This document shows positions 1-10,099 of a stretch of DNA of 33,657 bases, in pieces (position 1 is the stretch's first letter; each line of letters begins with the position of its first letter). A program made the translations under genes and the position numbers. This DNA comes from an uncultured Massilia sp. (lineage in GTDB: Bacteria > Pseudomonadota > Gammaproteobacteria > Burkholderiales > Burkholderiaceae): positions 1 through 33,657 of the forward strand of contig CAMLMV010000059.1 of the NCBI GenBank assembly GCA_946481275.1, in the 5' to 3' direction. The notes beneath the pieces are model-generated. The model was not told the DNA's origin. It worked only from the letters and a program-made list of their open reading frames with translations, and did no database searches.

Positions 1-51
1 CTCGACCTCAACCTTGGCAAGGTTGCGCTCTACCAACTGAGCTACTCCCGC
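1..51 (-). tRNA. tRNA-Gly (GCC), 3' part cut off by the window edge
   Basis: The minus strand from position 51 begins GCGGGAGTAGCTCAGTTGG, the acceptor stem and D-arm of a bacterial glycine tRNA. It continues with an anticodon arm of CAACC-TTGCCAA-GGTTG, giving anticodon GCC. The variable region begins before the window ends, so the T-arm and 3' acceptor strand lie outside. The location just downstream of pgsA matches the conserved uvrC-pgsA-tRNA-Gly order known from many proteobacteria. A strong promoter sits directly upstream at 91-118. Confidence 0.95.
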
Positions 52-90
52 TTCGTTTCGTTTGCTGCGTTGTCGTTGCAACAGGCAGGC

Positions 91-118
91 ATTATAGAGA
101 TGCTGAGCTATGTGTCAA
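91..118 (-). promoter_or_regulatory. sigma-70 promoter of the tRNA-Gly gene
   Basis: On the minus strand there is a perfect -35 hexamer TTGACA (118 to 113), a 16 bp spacer and a perfect -10 hexamer TATAAT (96 to 91). The bases after the -10 are GC-rich (GCCTGCC). Such a discriminator is typical of stringently controlled stable-RNA promoters. It lies between the pgsA stop and the tRNA, so the tRNA need not depend on pgsA transcription. Confidence 0.85.
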
Positions 119-136
119 GGATGACCCAGCAGAAAC

Positions 137-721
137 TTATACCGCGCCCGATTTTTCCTTGATCAGCGGCCAGGCGCGGCGCAGGTAGTAGAACATCGAC
201 CAGACCGTCAGCACACCCGCGATCCACAGCAGGATCTCGCCGCACTTGTGGATGTCGAGCACGCCGTCGAACATGGGGTCGTGGAACAGCAGCATCGGGA
301 TGGCGACCATCTGCGCGGCCGTCTTGATCTTGCCGAGCGAGCTCACCGCGACCGACTTGCGCGCGCCGATCTCGGCCATCCACTCGCGCAGCGCGGAAAT
401 CGTGATCTCGCGGCCGATGATGATGAAGGCGATGACGGCGTTCACGCGGTCCAGCTGCACGAGCACGAGCAGAGCGCCCGCCACCATCAGCTTGTCCGCG
501 ACGGGGTCGAGGAAGGCGCCGAACGCCGACGTCTGGTTCCAGCGCCGGGCGAGGTAGCCGTCGAACCAGTCCGTGATCGCGGCGACGATGAACACGAGCG
601 TGGACGCCAGGTTGCGGTCGGCCACGGGCAGCCAGTGTTCGGGGAGGTAGTAGACGCCAACGACCAGCGGAATGAGGGCGACGCGTAGCCAGGTCAGGAG
701 AATCGGAATATTGAAAGGCAT
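137..721 (-). CDS. pgsA: CDP-diacylglycerol--glycerol-3-phosphate 3-phosphatidyltransferase
   Basis: This inner-membrane enzyme transfers the phosphatidyl group from CDP-diacylglycerol to glycerol-3-phosphate, the committed step of phosphatidylglycerol and cardiolipin synthesis. The 194-residue protein carries the full CDP-alcohol phosphatidyltransferase signature D51-x2-D54-G55-x2-A58-R59-x8-G68-x3-D72-x3-D76, where the aspartates bind metal and substrate. Several hydrophobic segments surround it, including one right at the N-terminus (residues 5-25), as expected for this multi-pass family. The length matches the family and the ATG start gives the usual N-terminus. It lies between uvrC and tRNA-Gly, the standard proteobacterial order. 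Confidence 0.96.
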   Translation of the reverse strand: MPFNIPILLTWLRVALIPLVVGVYYLPEHWLPVADRNLASTLVFIVAAITDWFDGYLARRWNQTSAFGAFLDPVADKLMVAGALLVLVQLDRVNAVIAFIIIGREITISALREWMAEIGARKSVAVSSLGKIKTAAQMVAIPMLLFHDPMFDGVLDIHKCGEILLWIAGVLTVWSMFYYLRRAWPLIKEKSGAV

Positions 722-824
722 GGGGTGAGGCTGATCGTGCTCTGCTTGTTGAGTTGCGTGCGCGCTAGTCTACATGGCTCTTGCCGTTTAAACCAGTTGA
801 GCCACCGTGACGCGCGCCCCCTCC

Positions 825-2807
825 TCAGTGAAGCTGCCGATAAATCTCTTCCGCCAGCGTACTCGAGATGCCCTCCACCGACATCAGGTCCTCCACGCTC
901 GCATCGATCACGCCCTTCAGCCCGCCAAAGCGCGCCAGCAGCTTCTGGCGGCGTTTGGCGCCGATGCCCTCGATCTCTTCCAGGCGCGACGCCTGGCGCG
1001 TCTTGGCGCGTTTGGCGCGCATGCCCGTGATGGCGAAGCGGTGCGCCTCGTCGCGGATCATCGCCACGAGCATCAGTGCGGCCGATTCCTTGCCCAGTTC
1101 CTGCGGCGGGCGGCCGTCCGCGAAGATCAGCGTCTCGAGGCCGACCCTGCGGCCCTCCCCTTTCGCCACGCCGACGATGTTGCCGATGTCGAGGCCCAGC
1201 TCGGTGAAGACCTGGCGCGCCATCTCGACCTGGCCCTTGCCGCCGTCGATCAGCGCGATGTCCGGCATCACGCCCTCGCCATTCGCCACCTTTTCGTAGC
1301 GCCGCGTCAGCACCTGGCGCATCGCCGCGTAGTCGTCGCCCGGCGTGATGCCGGTGATGTTGTAGCGACGGTATTCGCCGTTCTGCATCTGGTGGTGGTG
1401 GAACACGACGCACGACGCCTGCGTCGCCTCGCCCGCCGTGTGGCTGATGTCGAAGCATTCGACGCGCAGCGTTTCGAGGTCCTCGTTATCGATGCCCAGC
1501 ACCTCCGCCAGCGCGCGCGTACGCGACTGCTGCGAGCCCTGCTCCGACAGCAGCCGGGCCAGCGAGATCTCCGCACCCTTCTGCGCCAGTTCCAGCCACT
1601 GGCGGCGCTGGCCCTGCGGCTGGAACACGAGGTTGATGCGGTGGCCGCACTGCTCCTGCAGCGCCATCATCAGCTCGGGCTGGTCGAATTCGATGTTCAG
1701 GATGATAATCCCCGGCACGAACTTGTCTCCATAGTGCTGCGCCATGAACGCCGCAAGCACCTCGACTTCGATCGGGCATTCATCCATCGCCTCGCCCACC
1801 TGCGTGGGGAAGTACGCGCGGTCGCCCAGGTGGCGGCCGCCGCGCACCATCGCGAGGTTGACGCACGCGCGTCCGCCCTGCACGACGACGGCGATGATGT
1901 CGACGTCGGCGTCGCCCGTCGTCTCCATGCTCTGCTGGTGCAGCACGCGCGACAGCGCCTGGATCTGGTTGCGCACGCTCGCCGCCTGCTCGAATTTCAG
2001 GTCCTCGGCATACGCGAGCATCTTCTTCTCGAGTTCTTCCAGCACCTCCGTCTGGCGGCCGCGCAGGAATTTCGCCGCATTGTCGACGTCGCGCTTGTAG
2101 TCTTCCGGTGCGATCAGGTCCACGCACGGCCCGCTGCAGCGGCCGATCTGGTGCAGCAGGCAGGGCCGCGTGCGGTTGGCGAAGACGCTGTCCTCGCACG
2201 TGCGCAGCATGAACACCTTCTGCAGCAGCTGCATGGATTCCTTCACGGCCCACGCGCTCGGGAACGGCCCGAAGTACTGGTTCTTTTTATCCAATGCGCC
2301 GCGATAGTAGGCCATGCGCGGATAGTCGCCCGCCGTCAGTTTTAAATACGGGTACGACTTGTCGTCGCGGAACAGGATGTTGTAGCGCGGCTTGAGCGTC
2401 TTGATCAGGTTGTTTTCAAGGATCAGCGCCTCGGCCTCGCTGTGCGTCACCGTCGTTTCCAGGCGCGCGATCTGCGACACCATCATCGCGATGCGGGGGC
2501 TCGACAGCGTCTTCTGGAAATAGCTGGACACGCGCTTCTTGAGGTTGCGCGCCTTGCCGACGTACAGGACCCTGTCTTCCGCGTCGAAATAGCGATACAC
2601 GCCCGGCAGATCGGGCAGCTTGGCCACCGTCGCCAGGACTTGTTCGCGCGCCTCCTCGGTGGGGCGCACGGGGGATTCCGCATCCTTCGTCATCGTCGCG
2701 ATCAATTCCTCTTTCATGGCTTGCCACGCATCCGGACGGGCGCGCGGTGCTCTCACCGGGGACGGCTGCGTCTTGCGCCGCCTGGGTACTACGACTTCGT
2801 CTGTCAC
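825..2807 (-). CDS. uvrC: UvrABC excinuclease subunit C
   Basis: UvrC makes the two incisions flanking bulky DNA lesions in nucleotide excision repair, after UvrA/UvrB loading. In order the protein shows a GIY-YIG nuclease domain (PGVY near residue 68, then [12 protein letters not shown]), a UVR motif that binds UvrB (about residues 240-275), a C-terminal RNase H-like nuclease region, and helix-hairpin-helix repeats at the end ([13 protein letters not shown], then [14 protein letters not shown]). The longest reading starts at GTG 2807 and gives 660 residues with about 65 residues before the GIY-YIG domain, against roughly 15 in E. coli. ATG codons at 2717 (residue 31) and 2693 (residue 39) are plausible true starts. 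It lies 34 bp downstream of acpS. Confidence 0.95.
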   Translation of the reverse strand: MTDEVVVPRRRKTQPSPVRAPRARPDAWQAMKEELIATMTKDAESPVRPTEEAREQVLATVAKLPDLPGVYRYFDAEDRVLYVGKARNLKKRVSSYFQKTLSSPRIAMMVSQIARLETTVTHSEAEALILENNLIKTLKPRYNILFRDDKSYPYLKLTAGDYPRMAYYRGALDKKNQYFGPFPSAWAVKESMQLLQKVFMLRTCEDSVFANRTRPCLLHQIGRCSGPCVDLIAPEDYKRDVDNAAKFLRGRQTEVLEELEKKMLAYAEDLKFEQAASVRNQIQALSRVLHQQSMETTGDADVDIIAVVVQGGRACVNLAMVRGGRHLGDRAYFPTQVGEAMDECPIEVEVLAAFMAQHYGDKFVPGIIILNIEFDQPELMMALQEQCGHRINLVFQPQGQRRQWLELAQKGAEISLARLLSEQGSQQSRTRALAEVLGIDNEDLETLRVECFDISHTAGEATQASCVVFHHHQMQNGEYRRYNITGITPGDDYAAMRQVLTRRYEKVANGEGVMPDIALIDGGKGQVEMARQVFTELGLDIGNIVGVAKGEGRRVGLETLIFADGRPPQELGKESAALMLVAMIRDEAHRFAITGMRAKRAKTRQASRLEEIEGIGAKRRQKLLARFGGLKGVIDASVEDLMSVEGISSTLAEEIYRQLH

Positions 2808-2841
2808 TTCCGCTACACCTGCAGGCAGCGGACATCAACAA

Positions 2842-3237
2842 CTACGGAGCCTGGGTGACGATGACGAACGCGACCCCGTAATCGGCTTCGTCGCTGATCG
2901 TCACCTGGGCCGTGAGCCGGTGCGTCCGCATGAATTCATCGAGCGCCCCGCTGCATACGATGATCGGCTTGCCGCTCGGGGCGTTGAGCATCTGGGCCGA
3001 GCGCCAGGTCATGGGCATGCGTAGCCCCAAGCCGATCGCTTTCGAGAACGCCTCCTTGGCCGAGAACCGCGTGGCCAGGAAGCGCAGCCCCCGCACCTCG
3101 TTCTTGGCGCGGCGGGCGTGGTATTTGACGAGTTCCTCGGGGCCGAGGATCTTTTCGGCGAAGCGCGGGCCGCTGCGCTTGAGGGCAGCCTCGACGCGCG
3201 AGATCTGGACGATGTCCGTGCCGATCCCGTAGATCAT
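2842..3237 (-). CDS. acpS: Holo-[acyl-carrier-protein] synthase
   Basis: AcpS transfers 4'-phosphopantetheine from coenzyme A to the serine of apo-ACP, activating the product of acpP, which is encoded about 15 kb away. The 131-residue protein has the family motifs [11 protein letters not shown] at the N-terminus, with the metal-binding aspartate at residue 8, and [16 protein letters not shown] near residues 56-71, with the metal-binding glutamate. The ATG at 3237 is chosen because the longer open frame upstream is the shadow of pdxJ. Start and pdxJ stop overlap by one base (TAATG), so translation is probably coupled. It ends the lepA-to-acpS operon. Confidence 0.96.
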   Translation of the reverse strand: MIYGIGTDIVQISRVEAALKRSGPRFAEKILGPEELVKYHARRAKNEVRGLRFLATRFSAKEAFSKAIGLGLRMPMTWRSAQMLNAPSGKPIIVCSGALDEFMRTHRLTAQVTISDEADYGVAFVIVTQAP

Positions 3238-4016
3238 TACTGCCCCTTCGAGGCGTAAGACACGCCCAGGCGCGCGGCGACCATGATCGCCTTCATCTCG
3301 CGCACGGCGTTTTCGAAACCCGCGAACAGCGCGTGCGCGACGATCGCGTGGCCGATGTTCAGTTCGTGGATCTCGGGGATCGCCGCGATCGGCTGCACGT
3401 TCGTGTAATGCAGGCCGTGGCCCGCGTTCACGCGCAGGCCGTGCTTCACGCCGGCGCGCACGCCCACCTTGACGCGCTCCAGTTCGCGTGCGTGCTCCTC
3501 GGGGCTTGAAGCTTCGGCATAGCGCCCCGTGTGCAGTTCGATGACGGGCGCGCCGACAGCGGCCGCGGCCGCGATCTGCTGCTCGTCCGCGTCGATGAAC
3601 AGCGACACGCGGATGCCCTCGCCTTTCAGCTGCCGGATCGCGGCTTCGACTTCCTTCTGGTAGCGGACGACGTCCAGGCCGCCCTCGGTCGTCACTTCTT
3701 CGCGACGCTCCGGCACGAGGCACACGTCCTGCGGCTTCACTTTGCACGCGAAGTCGATCATCTCCTGCGTGACGGCCGCTTCCAGGTTCATGCGCGTGGC
3801 CAGTTGCGGGCGGATGGCCAGCACGTCGGCGTCCTTGATGTGGCGGCGGTCTTCGCGCAGGTGCAGCGTGATCACGTCGGCGCCCGCCTGCTCGGCCAGC
3901 AGCGCGGCGCGCAGCGGCTCGGGATAGACGGTGCCGCGCGCGTTGCGGACGGTGGCGATGTGGTCGATGTTCACGCCCAGGTCGATCACCTGGCCGGCGG
4001 GTTGCAGGAAGCTCAT
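3237..4016 (-). CDS. pdxJ: Pyridoxine 5'-phosphate synthase
   Basis: PdxJ condenses 1-deoxyxylulose 5-phosphate with 3-amino-2-oxopropyl phosphate to form pyridoxine 5'-phosphate, the ring-closing step of the DXP-dependent vitamin B6 pathway. The 259-residue TIM-barrel protein shows the conserved segments [15 protein letters not shown] near the N-terminus, [24 protein letters not shown] and [14 protein letters not shown]. The start at ATG 4016 gives the usual MSFLQ-type short N-terminus. An upstream in-frame extension overlaps recO and is not credible. It sits between recO and acpS as in E. coli. PLP made from its product is the cofactor of the decarboxylase encoded at 12.2-13.7 kb, although no specific link is implied. 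Confidence 0.96.
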   Translation of the reverse strand: MSFLQPAGQVIDLGVNIDHIATVRNARGTVYPEPLRAALLAEQAGADVITLHLREDRRHIKDADVLAIRPQLATRMNLEAAVTQEMIDFACKVKPQDVCLVPERREEVTTEGGLDVVRYQKEVEAAIRQLKGEGIRVSLFIDADEQQIAAAAAVGAPVIELHTGRYAEASSPEEHARELERVKVGVRAGVKHGLRVNAGHGLHYTNVQPIAAIPEIHELNIGHAIVAHALFAGFENAVREMKAIMVAARLGVSYASKGQ

Positions 4017-4033
4017 GGTCGTAGTCTTTGTTC

Positions 4034-4825
4034 TTAAAGCTGCATCAGGTCGATCAAAATCTGGCGCGTGTTCAGCGGCGCGCCTCCCAGGTGATAGGCC
4101 AGCAGGAAGCGCATCAGCTGCTTGCTCTGCGCCTTCGTCTGCGGGTCTGCGTAATCTTCGCGTTCCATGTCGACGAGCGTCTTGCCGGACACCACCGGCC
4201 ACGACTCGACGGCCTCCGCCGTGCGTGCACCGCGTTCCGGGTCGACGACGTACAGGCCGTCCGGCTCGACCGGCGCGCGCGTCGTCGTGCAGCGCGTGAG
4301 GTCGGCGGCGACCCCGGTTTCCTTAAGTAAGGCCCGTTCGAATTTTCGCAAGGCGATCGGCGCCGGTTCGCCGTGCGCCAGTTCGTTCAAGGTCGCGACG
4401 TAGTGGTTGAACAGCGCGGGGTGCGCATCGTCGCGCGCCAGCAGTTTCACGAGCAATTCATTGAGATAGAAGCCGCATAGCAGCGCGGTCTTCTCGATCG
4501 GCAGCATGCCGCCGACCCATTCGGCGTCGATCAAGGTGCGCAGTTCGGACTTGCCGGAAAACGACACGGACAGCGGCTGGAACGTCTGCAGCACGCCGCG
4601 CAGCTTCGAATGCGGCCGTTTCGCGCCCTTCGCGACGACGCCGATGCGGCCGTGGTCGCGCGTAAACAGGTCGACGATGAGGCTTGTTTCCTTGTACGGA
4701 TAACTGTGCAGCACGAAGCCGGGCTGGCCGACGATACGACCTTCGCGCGCGGGCGTGCGCCGCTTGCTCGCGGTCGCGGGAGCGTCCTGGTCGTTATCGA
4801 TGAGTTCGTCGTCGCGGCTCGGCAT
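4034..4825 (-). CDS. recO: DNA repair protein RecO
   Basis: RecO is the recombination mediator that, with RecR (and RecF), loads RecA on SSB-coated single-stranded DNA and anneals strands. The 263-residue protein has an N-terminal OB-fold region ([20 protein letters not shown], then [16 protein letters not shown]), followed by the helical domain ([19 protein letters not shown]) typical of the family. The first 30 residues are hydrophilic and precede the OB-fold. I see no four-cysteine zinc site; proteobacterial RecO proteins commonly lack it. The ATG at 4825 is preceded by GGGAG about 7 bases upstream. It lies between era and pdxJ, the conserved order. Confidence 0.94.
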   Translation of the reverse strand: MPSRDDELIDNDQDAPATASKRRTPAREGRIVGQPGFVLHSYPYKETSLIVDLFTRDHGRIGVVAKGAKRPHSKLRGVLQTFQPLSVSFSGKSELRTLIDAEWVGGMLPIEKTALLCGFYLNELLVKLLARDDAHPALFNHYVATLNELAHGEPAPIALRKFERALLKETGVAADLTRCTTTRAPVEPDGLYVVDPERGARTAEAVESWPVVSGKTLVDMEREDYADPQTKAQSKQLMRFLLAYHLGGAPLNTRQILIDLMQL

Positions 4826-4848
4826 GCGTACGCTCCCGCCCCGGCTTG

Positions 4849-5772
4849 TTACTCGTAACCGTAAGCGCGCAGGCCCGCTTCGTTGTCGGCCCAGCCGGAT
4901 TTCACCTTGACCCAGATTTCCAGGTACACCGGGCCGCCGAACAATTTCTCCATGTCGAGGCGGGATTGCGTGGAAATCTCTTTCAGGCGCGCGCCCTTGT
5001 TCCCGATGATCATGGACTTGTGCGTGTCGCGCTCGACGAGGATGGCGGCGAAGATGCGGCGCAAATTGCCTTCCTGCTGGAATTGCTCGATGAGGACGGT
5101 GCTCGTGTAGGGCAGCTCGTCGCCCAGCAGGCGGAACACTTTTTCGCGCACGATCTCGGCCGCGAGGAATTTCTCGCTGCGGTCGGTGATGTCGTCCGGG
5201 CCGAAGATCGGCGGGTTTTCCGGCAGGTGCCGCTTGATCTCGCCTTCCAGCGCATCGACCTGGAAGCGGTGCTTCGCCGACACGGGCACGACGGCCGTGA
5301 AATCGCGCAGGCCCGCGACCTTGGCCGCGAACGGCATCAGCTCGGCCTTGTCCTTCATGCGGTCGGACTTGTTGATGACGAGGATGACGGGCACGTTCTT
5401 CGGCAGCAGGTCCGCTACCAACTGGTCGGCCGGGCCGAAGGTGCCGGCCTCGACGAGGAACAGGATCACGTCGGACGCCGTCAGCGTGTTCGACACGGTC
5501 TTGTTCAGCGTCTTGTTCAGCGCGTTCGCATGGCGGGTCTGGAAGCCGGGCGTGTCGACGTAGATGAACTGGGCGTCGTCGCGGGTCTGGATGCCCGTGA
5601 TGCGGTGGCGCGTCGTCTGCGCCTTGCGCGACGTGATCGACACCTTGGCACCGATCAGCACGTTCATCAACGTCGACTTGCCCACGTTCGGACGGCCGAC
5701 GATGGCGATGTAGCCGCAGCGGAAGCCTTCCGGTGCGGTCTCGTTGGTCTCGGTGGTGGTCTCGATGTTCAT
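4849..5772 (-). CDS. era: GTPase Era
   Basis: Era is an essential Ras-like GTPase that binds the 3' end of 16S rRNA and assists 30S subunit maturation. The 307-residue protein carries the G1 P-loop GRPNVGKST (residues 26-34), switch region with TTRHRITG, G3 DTPGF, G4 NKSD and G5 SAKH. A C-terminal KH domain contains the RNA-binding signature [14 protein letters not shown]. The ATG at 5772 overlaps the rnc stop as ATGA, indicating translational coupling with RNase III. The longer open frame upstream is only the shadow of rnc. Usual family length. Confidence 0.97.
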   Translation of the reverse strand: MNIETTTETNETAPEGFRCGYIAIVGRPNVGKSTLMNVLIGAKVSITSRKAQTTRHRITGIQTRDDAQFIYVDTPGFQTRHANALNKTLNKTVSNTLTASDVILFLVEAGTFGPADQLVADLLPKNVPVILVINKSDRMKDKAELMPFAAKVAGLRDFTAVVPVSAKHRFQVDALEGEIKRHLPENPPIFGPDDITDRSEKFLAAEIVREKVFRLLGDELPYTSTVLIEQFQQEGNLRRIFAAILVERDTHKSMIIGNKGARLKEISTQSRLDMEKLFGGPVYLEIWVKVKSGWADNEAGLRAYGYE

Positions 5773-6602
5773 GCTGGGGTGTTTCCTGACTTGTGATGCT
5801 GTTGTTGTTTCTGCTGCGACTGCGGCTCTTCCGCCTGCACCGACAGCTCGCTCTGGTCGGTGGCGATGCCGGCCAGCTTCAGCTGGGCCGACCGGGGCCG
5901 CGACTTGCGCGCCGCGGACGGGCTCTTCTGCAGCAACTGCTCGGCCGTTTCCAGCGCGAGCCGCGCCGCGGCCTGTTCGCCGGCACGGCGGCTGCCGCCG
6001 CGGCCAAAGACCTGGATGCCCAGCTTGGGCACGAGGCACTCGATCTCGAATTCCTGGCTGTGCGCGGCGCCATGCGTGGCGACGACGTTGTACGTGGGCA
6101 GCGAGATCTTTTTACTCTGCAAGAACTCCTGCAACAGGGTCTTGGCATCCTTGCCGAGCGTGCGCGGATCGACGGAATCGAGCAGCGGAATATAAAACGC
6201 GCGGATCGCGTCGCGCGCCGCGTCGAAGCCGCTGTCGAGGAAAATCGCGCCCAGCAGGGCTTCCAGGGTATCGGCCAGGATCGACGGCCGGCGGAACCCG
6301 CCGGATTTCAGTTCGCCCTCGCCGAGGCGCAGGAATTGCGACAATTCCAGCTTCTGGGCGATCTCGAACAGCGATTGCTGCTTGACGAGGTTGGCGCGCA
6401 GGCGCGAGAGGTCGCCTTCGGCGAGGTTGTTGAATCGTTCGTAGAGGATGGAGGCGACGACGCAGTTCAGGATCGAGTCGCCGAGGAATTCCAGGCGCTC
6501 GTTATGCAGACTGCTGTGGCTACGGTGGGTCAGCGCCTGTTGCAGCAGGCCGGGGTCCCGGAACGTATAGCCTAGGCGAGTTTGCAATAACTGAAGATTC
6601 AT
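5769..6602 (-). CDS. rnc: Ribonuclease III
   Basis: RNase III cleaves double-stranded RNA, processing the rRNA precursor and some mRNAs. The catalytic domain has the signature ERLEFLGDS (residues 35-43) with catalytic E38 and D42, and the second metal-binding pair D111 and E114 in [17 protein letters not shown] double-stranded RNA-binding domain follows (about residues 154-225, with [11 protein letters not shown] at its start). At 277 residues it is about 50 longer than E. coli RNase III. The extra C-terminal tail is basic and Gln-rich and looks disordered. It lies between the DUF4845 gene and era. Confidence 0.96.
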   Translation of the reverse strand: MNLQLLQTRLGYTFRDPGLLQQALTHRSHSSLHNERLEFLGDSILNCVVASILYERFNNLAEGDLSRLRANLVKQQSLFEIAQKLELSQFLRLGEGELKSGGFRRPSILADTLEALLGAIFLDSGFDAARDAIRAFYIPLLDSVDPRTLGKDAKTLLQEFLQSKKISLPTYNVVATHGAAHSQEFEIECLVPKLGIQVFGRGGSRRAGEQAAARLALETAEQLLQKSPSAARKSRPRSAQLKLAGIATDQSELSVQAEEPQSQQKQQQHHKSGNTPA

Positions 6603-6664
6603 TGTCGTACCATTCTAATGGGCCGGCGCCGCGCGCCGATCCCATCGCGCGCCCTCCCGGCGTA

Positions 6665-7078
6665 TTACTTGTCGGCCTTGTCGGCCTTGGCGGCATTGGC
6701 GCCGCTGGGGTCGGTGGTACCGTCAAAATTGAAAGTCAGGCTGATGCTGCCCGTCAGCGGAACCTTCTTCTCATAGGCGAAGCTGATCTCCGTGCTGCCG
6801 CCGTCGCGCGTGATCACGAGGTCGCGGCCGGAGATCGACGACACATCGTTGACGCCGGCGTTCCGGTCGAACGCCTGCTGGATCTCGCGCACGCTGCCGC
6901 TGCCGGCATCCGCCTTGGCCTTGACGATCGCATTCTTGACGGCCCGGTATTCGAGGAACGCCGGCGTCACCTTGATGGCCACCAGCGCGAGCGCGCCCAG
7001 CACGACCAGCACGACGATCAGGCCCGACAGCGAGACACCGCTCTCCGCGCCGATCCGATACCGCTTGCCACCTTTCAT
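6665..7078 (-). CDS. DUF4845 family single-pass membrane protein
   Basis: The 137-residue protein has a short basic cytoplasmic N-terminus and then a segment GVSLSGLIVVLVVLGALALVA that resembles the hydrophobic helix of a type IV pilin-like protein. A soluble domain of about 90 residues and a charged Ala/Lys/Asp tail follow. Proteins of this kind between lepB and rnc belong to the DUF4845 family, whose function is not known to me. The start ATG 7078 has a good ribosome-binding site (GGAGG). Only 21 bp separate it from lepB, so it belongs to the lepA-lepB-rnc operon. A link to leader-peptide or pilin processing is speculation based on position and the pilin-like helix. Confidence 0.85.
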   Translation of the reverse strand: MKGGKRYRIGAESGVSLSGLIVVLVVLGALALVAIKVTPAFLEYRAVKNAIVKAKADAGSGSVREIQQAFDRNAGVNDVSSISGRDLVITRDGGSTEISFAYEKKVPLTGSISLTFNFDGTTDPSGANAAKADKADK

Positions 7079-7099
7079 CTCACCCTCCGCGTCGTCGGC

Positions 7100-8014
7100 T
7101 TAGTGGATACCGCCGATGCGCTTCAGGTTGCTGAAGTTCATCCAAACAAACACAGCCTTGCCGACGATGTTCTTGTCCGGCACGAAGCCCCAGTAGCGGC
7201 TGTCTGCGCTGTTGTCGCGGTTATCGCCCATCATGAAATAATTGCCCTCCGGTACGATACAGGTAAATTCATCGTAGGAATAGGTGCAATTGTCGTGATG
7301 GGGAAACTCCTCCACGGCGCTCTGGTTGTAAGTACGGGCACCGTCCATGTTCAGGATGCGGTGGGGTGCGTTCGCCAGCTTTTCCAGGAATTGCTTGTGA
7401 TAAACCGGGCGCTCGTCGTCCAGGTAATCGTCCATCGGCACGTACTCGACCGGCTGGCCGTTGACGGTCAGGCGCTTGTTCGCGTAAGTGATTTTATCAC
7501 CCGGTACGCCGATCACGCGCTTGATGTAGTCCTGGCTCGGATCCTTGGGGTATTTGAACACCATGACGTCGCCCCGCTGCGGATTCCCGACTTCGACGAT
7601 CTTCTTGTTGATCACCGGGAGGCGGATGCCGTAATCGAACTTGTTCACGAGGATCAGGTCGCCCACGAGCAGGGTCGGCACCATCGACGACGACGGGATC
7701 TTGAACGGCTCGAACAGGAAGGAACGCAGCACGAACACGAGCGCGATCACGGGGAAGAAGCTGCCGGAATACTCGACCCACGTCGGCTGGCGCAGGATCG
7801 ATGCCTCCAGCACGGCGCGGTTGCCGTTGTCGACCTTGATGCCGTCGGCCGTCAGCTTGGCGTGGCGCGCGTCGTACTCGGCCAGCGCCGCGTCCGCCTT
7901 CGCACGGCGCTGCTTCGCGAGGACGAACACGTCCAGGCACCAGATGACGCCCGTGATCACCATGGCCACGAATAAAATCAGGGCAAAGTTCCCGAGGATC
8001 GGTTGCAGATTCAT
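7100..8014 (-). CDS. lepB: Signal peptidase I
   Basis: LepB removes signal peptides from exported preproteins at the periplasmic face of the inner membrane. The 304-residue protein has two N-terminal hydrophobic segments (about residues 8-30 and 85-100) followed by the catalytic domain. The nucleophile is S110 in the motif PSSSMVPTL and the general-base lysine is K165 in DYIKRVIGVPGD. The box GDNRDNSADSRYWGFVP near the C-terminus is also typical. It starts 3 bp after the lepA stop. Likely clients in this window include MucD and the two PEP-CTERM proteins, which have N-terminal signal peptides. Confidence 0.96.
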   Translation of the reverse strand: MNLQPILGNFALILFVAMVITGVIWCLDVFVLAKQRRAKADAALAEYDARHAKLTADGIKVDNGNRAVLEASILRQPTWVEYSGSFFPVIALVFVLRSFLFEPFKIPSSSMVPTLLVGDLILVNKFDYGIRLPVINKKIVEVGNPQRGDVMVFKYPKDPSQDYIKRVIGVPGDKITYANKRLTVNGQPVEYVPMDDYLDDERPVYHKQFLEKLANAPHRILNMDGARTYNQSAVEEFPHHDNCTYSYDEFTCIVPEGNYFMMGDNRDNSADSRYWGFVPDKNIVGKAVFVWMNFSNLKRIGGIH

Positions 8015-8017
8015 GTC

Positions 8018-9811
8018 TTATTTTTCTTCCACTTGGAGGATGGCAAGGAAGGCTTCCTGCGGGATCTCCACCGAGCCCACCTGCTTCATGCGTTTCTTGC
8101 CGGCCTTTTGTTTCTCAAGCAGCTTCTTCTTGCGGCTGACGTCGCCGCCATAGCATTTCGCCAGCACGTTCTTGCGCAGCGCCTTGACGTTCTCGCGCGA
8201 GATGATCGTCGCGCCGATCGCGGCCTGGATCGCCACGTCGAACATCTGGCGCGGAATCAGTTCGCGCATCTTCGCGGCGACCTGGCGGCCGCGGTAGGCG
8301 GCATTCGCGCGGTGCACGATGATGGCGAGCGCGTCGACCTTGTCGCCATTGATCAGCATGTCGACCTTCACGACGTCCGACGCGCGGTATTCCTTGAACT
8401 CGTAGTCCATCGACGCATAGCCGCGCGACGTGGATTTCAGGCGGTCGAAGAAGTCCAGCACGATCTCGGCCATCGGGATCTCGTACACGAGTTTCACCTG
8501 GCGGCCGTGGTAGCTCATGTCCATCTGCACGCCGCGCTTGCCGGTGCACAGCGTGATGACGGCGCCGACATATTCCTGCGGCATGTACAGGTTCACGGTG
8601 ACGATCGGCTCGCGCACTTCGTCGATCTTCGACACTTCCGGCATCTTGGACGGGTTGTCGACCTTGATCATGGAGCCGTCGCGCATCACGACTTCGTACA
8701 CGACGGTCGGGGCCGTCGTGATCAGGTCCTGGTCGAATTCGCGCTCCAGGCGTTCCTGGATGACGTCCATGTGCAGCAGGCCCAGGAAGCCGCAGCGGAA
8801 GCCGAAGCCCAGCGCCTGCGACACTTCCGGCTCGTACTGCAGCGCGGCGTCGTTCAGCTTCAGCTTTTCCAGCGAGTCGCGCAGCGCGTCGTACTGGTTC
8901 GCCTCCACCGGGAACAGGCCGGCGAACACCTGCGGCTGCACTTCCTTGAAGCCGGGCAGCGGCGCCAAGGCCGGACGCGAGGCCAGCGTGACGGTATCGC
9001 CCACCTTCGCGGCCTTCAGTTCCTTGATGCCGGCGATGATGAAACCCACCTGCCCGGCCTTCAGCTCCGGCAGCTGCACGGAGCGCGGCGTGAACACGCC
9101 GACCTGCTCGACGAGCTGCTGGGAGCCCGTCGCCATCAGGAGGATCTTGTCTTTCGGACGCAGCGTGCCGTTCTTCACGCGCACGAGCATCACGACGCCG
9201 ACGTAGCTGTCGTACCACGAGTCGACGATCAGCGCCTGCAGCGGACCGTCCGGATCGCCTTCCGGCGGCGGCACCTTCGCGATCAGCGTTTCCAGCACGT
9301 CTTCCACACCCAGGCCCGTCTTCGCGGAGCAGGTGGTGGCGTCGGTGGCATCGAGGCCGATGACGTCCTCGATTTCCTGCTTCGCGCGGTCCGGATCGGC
9401 GTGCGGCAGGTCGATCTTGTTCAGGATGGGCACCACTTCCACGCCCAGGTCCAGCGCCGTGTAGCAGTTGGCGACGGTCTGCGCTTCCACGCCCTGCGAC
9501 GCGTCGACGACGAGCAGCGCGCCTTCGCAGGCGGACAGCGAGCGCGACACTTCATAGCTGAAGTCGACGTGGCCCGGGGTGTCGATCAGGTTCAGGTTAT
9601 AGGTCTGGCCATCGCGTGCCTTGTAGGACAGCGCCGCGGTCTGGGCCTTGATGGTGATGCCGCGCTCGCGCTCCAGGTCCATCGAGTCGAGCACCTGCTC
9701 GTCCATTTCACGTTCCGACAGGCCACCGCACAGCTGGATGATGCGGTCCGCCAGGGTCGATTTACCGTGATCGATGTGGGCGATGATGGAAAAGTTACGT
9801 ATGTTTTTCAT
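8018..9811 (-). CDS. lepA: Elongation factor 4 (LepA), ribosome-associated GTPase
   Basis: LepA is a translational GTPase related to EF-G that binds the ribosome and influences initiation, 30S biogenesis and recovery of stalled ribosomes. The 597-residue protein shows the G1 motif AHIDHGKST near residue 10, the effector sequence [12 protein letters not shown]3 DTPGHVDF and G4 NKIDLP. The LepA-specific C-terminal domain ends in [25 protein letters not shown] basic sequence. The ATG at 9811 gives the canonical [12 protein letters not shown] start. A longer open frame upstream has no family support. It heads the operon lepA-lepB-DUF4845-rnc-era-recO-pdxJ-acpS. Confidence 0.97.
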   Translation of the reverse strand: MKNIRNFSIIAHIDHGKSTLADRIIQLCGGLSEREMDEQVLDSMDLERERGITIKAQTAALSYKARDGQTYNLNLIDTPGHVDFSYEVSRSLSACEGALLVVDASQGVEAQTVANCYTALDLGVEVVPILNKIDLPHADPDRAKQEIEDVIGLDATDATTCSAKTGLGVEDVLETLIAKVPPPEGDPDGPLQALIVDSWYDSYVGVVMLVRVKNGTLRPKDKILLMATGSQQLVEQVGVFTPRSVQLPELKAGQVGFIIAGIKELKAAKVGDTVTLASRPALAPLPGFKEVQPQVFAGLFPVEANQYDALRDSLEKLKLNDAALQYEPEVSQALGFGFRCGFLGLLHMDVIQERLEREFDQDLITTAPTVVYEVVMRDGSMIKVDNPSKMPEVSKIDEVREPIVTVNLYMPQEYVGAVITLCTGKRGVQMDMSYHGRQVKLVYEIPMAEIVLDFFDRLKSTSRGYASMDYEFKEYRASDVVKVDMLINGDKVDALAIIVHRANAAYRGRQVAAKMRELIPRQMFDVAIQAAIGATIISRENVKALRKNVLAKCYGGDVSRKKKLLEKQKAGKKRMKQVGSVEIPQEAFLAILQVEEK

Positions 9812-10060
9812 TAACAAACTCAAAACCAAAAAGAGCGGCACGCGGCCAGGCCGACAGGCTTGGATCCTGCCGGCGCAATACGAAAAAAGCGCCGCGTCTG
9901 GGGGACGGGAAGTTCCCCGGGCGAGCGCCTTATCGGGCGAATCGCGGCTCATGAGGGCCGCGGCTTGACCCGCAAGCTGCCCATTTTACCGGATTTCGAG
10001 GCAGAAAGCCCGGTTTCCGGGGGACGACCCCGATTCAAGTTGGGCAAGCTCTCGCCGTTA
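9812..10060. other. Divergent intergenic region, probable lepA leader
   Basis: This stretch of about 250-290 bp separates divergently transcribed lepA and the metallopeptidase-like gene. On the minus strand a possible -10 element TAAAAT lies at 9988-9983, without a convincing -35. It would give lepA a transcript leader of roughly 170 nt. The leader region contains several short self-complementary segments, for example GGGAA-G-TTCCC near 9908 and CCCGG-TTT-CCGGG near 10008. I see no convincing gene or riboswitch here. Confidence 0.4.
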
Positions 10061-10099
10061 ATGACTCATCGGCGGCCTGCCGCCCCTATTTTCGCCACC

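Noticed and set aside
807..2345. Long plus-strand open frame of 512 codons opposite uvrC
   Set aside because: It is the antisense shadow of uvrC in high-GC DNA; composition is His/Arg/Ala-rich with no recognisable motif.
8003..9814. Plus-strand open frame of 603 codons opposite lepA
   Set aside because: Antisense shadow of lepA, His/Arg/Asp-rich and without family motifs.
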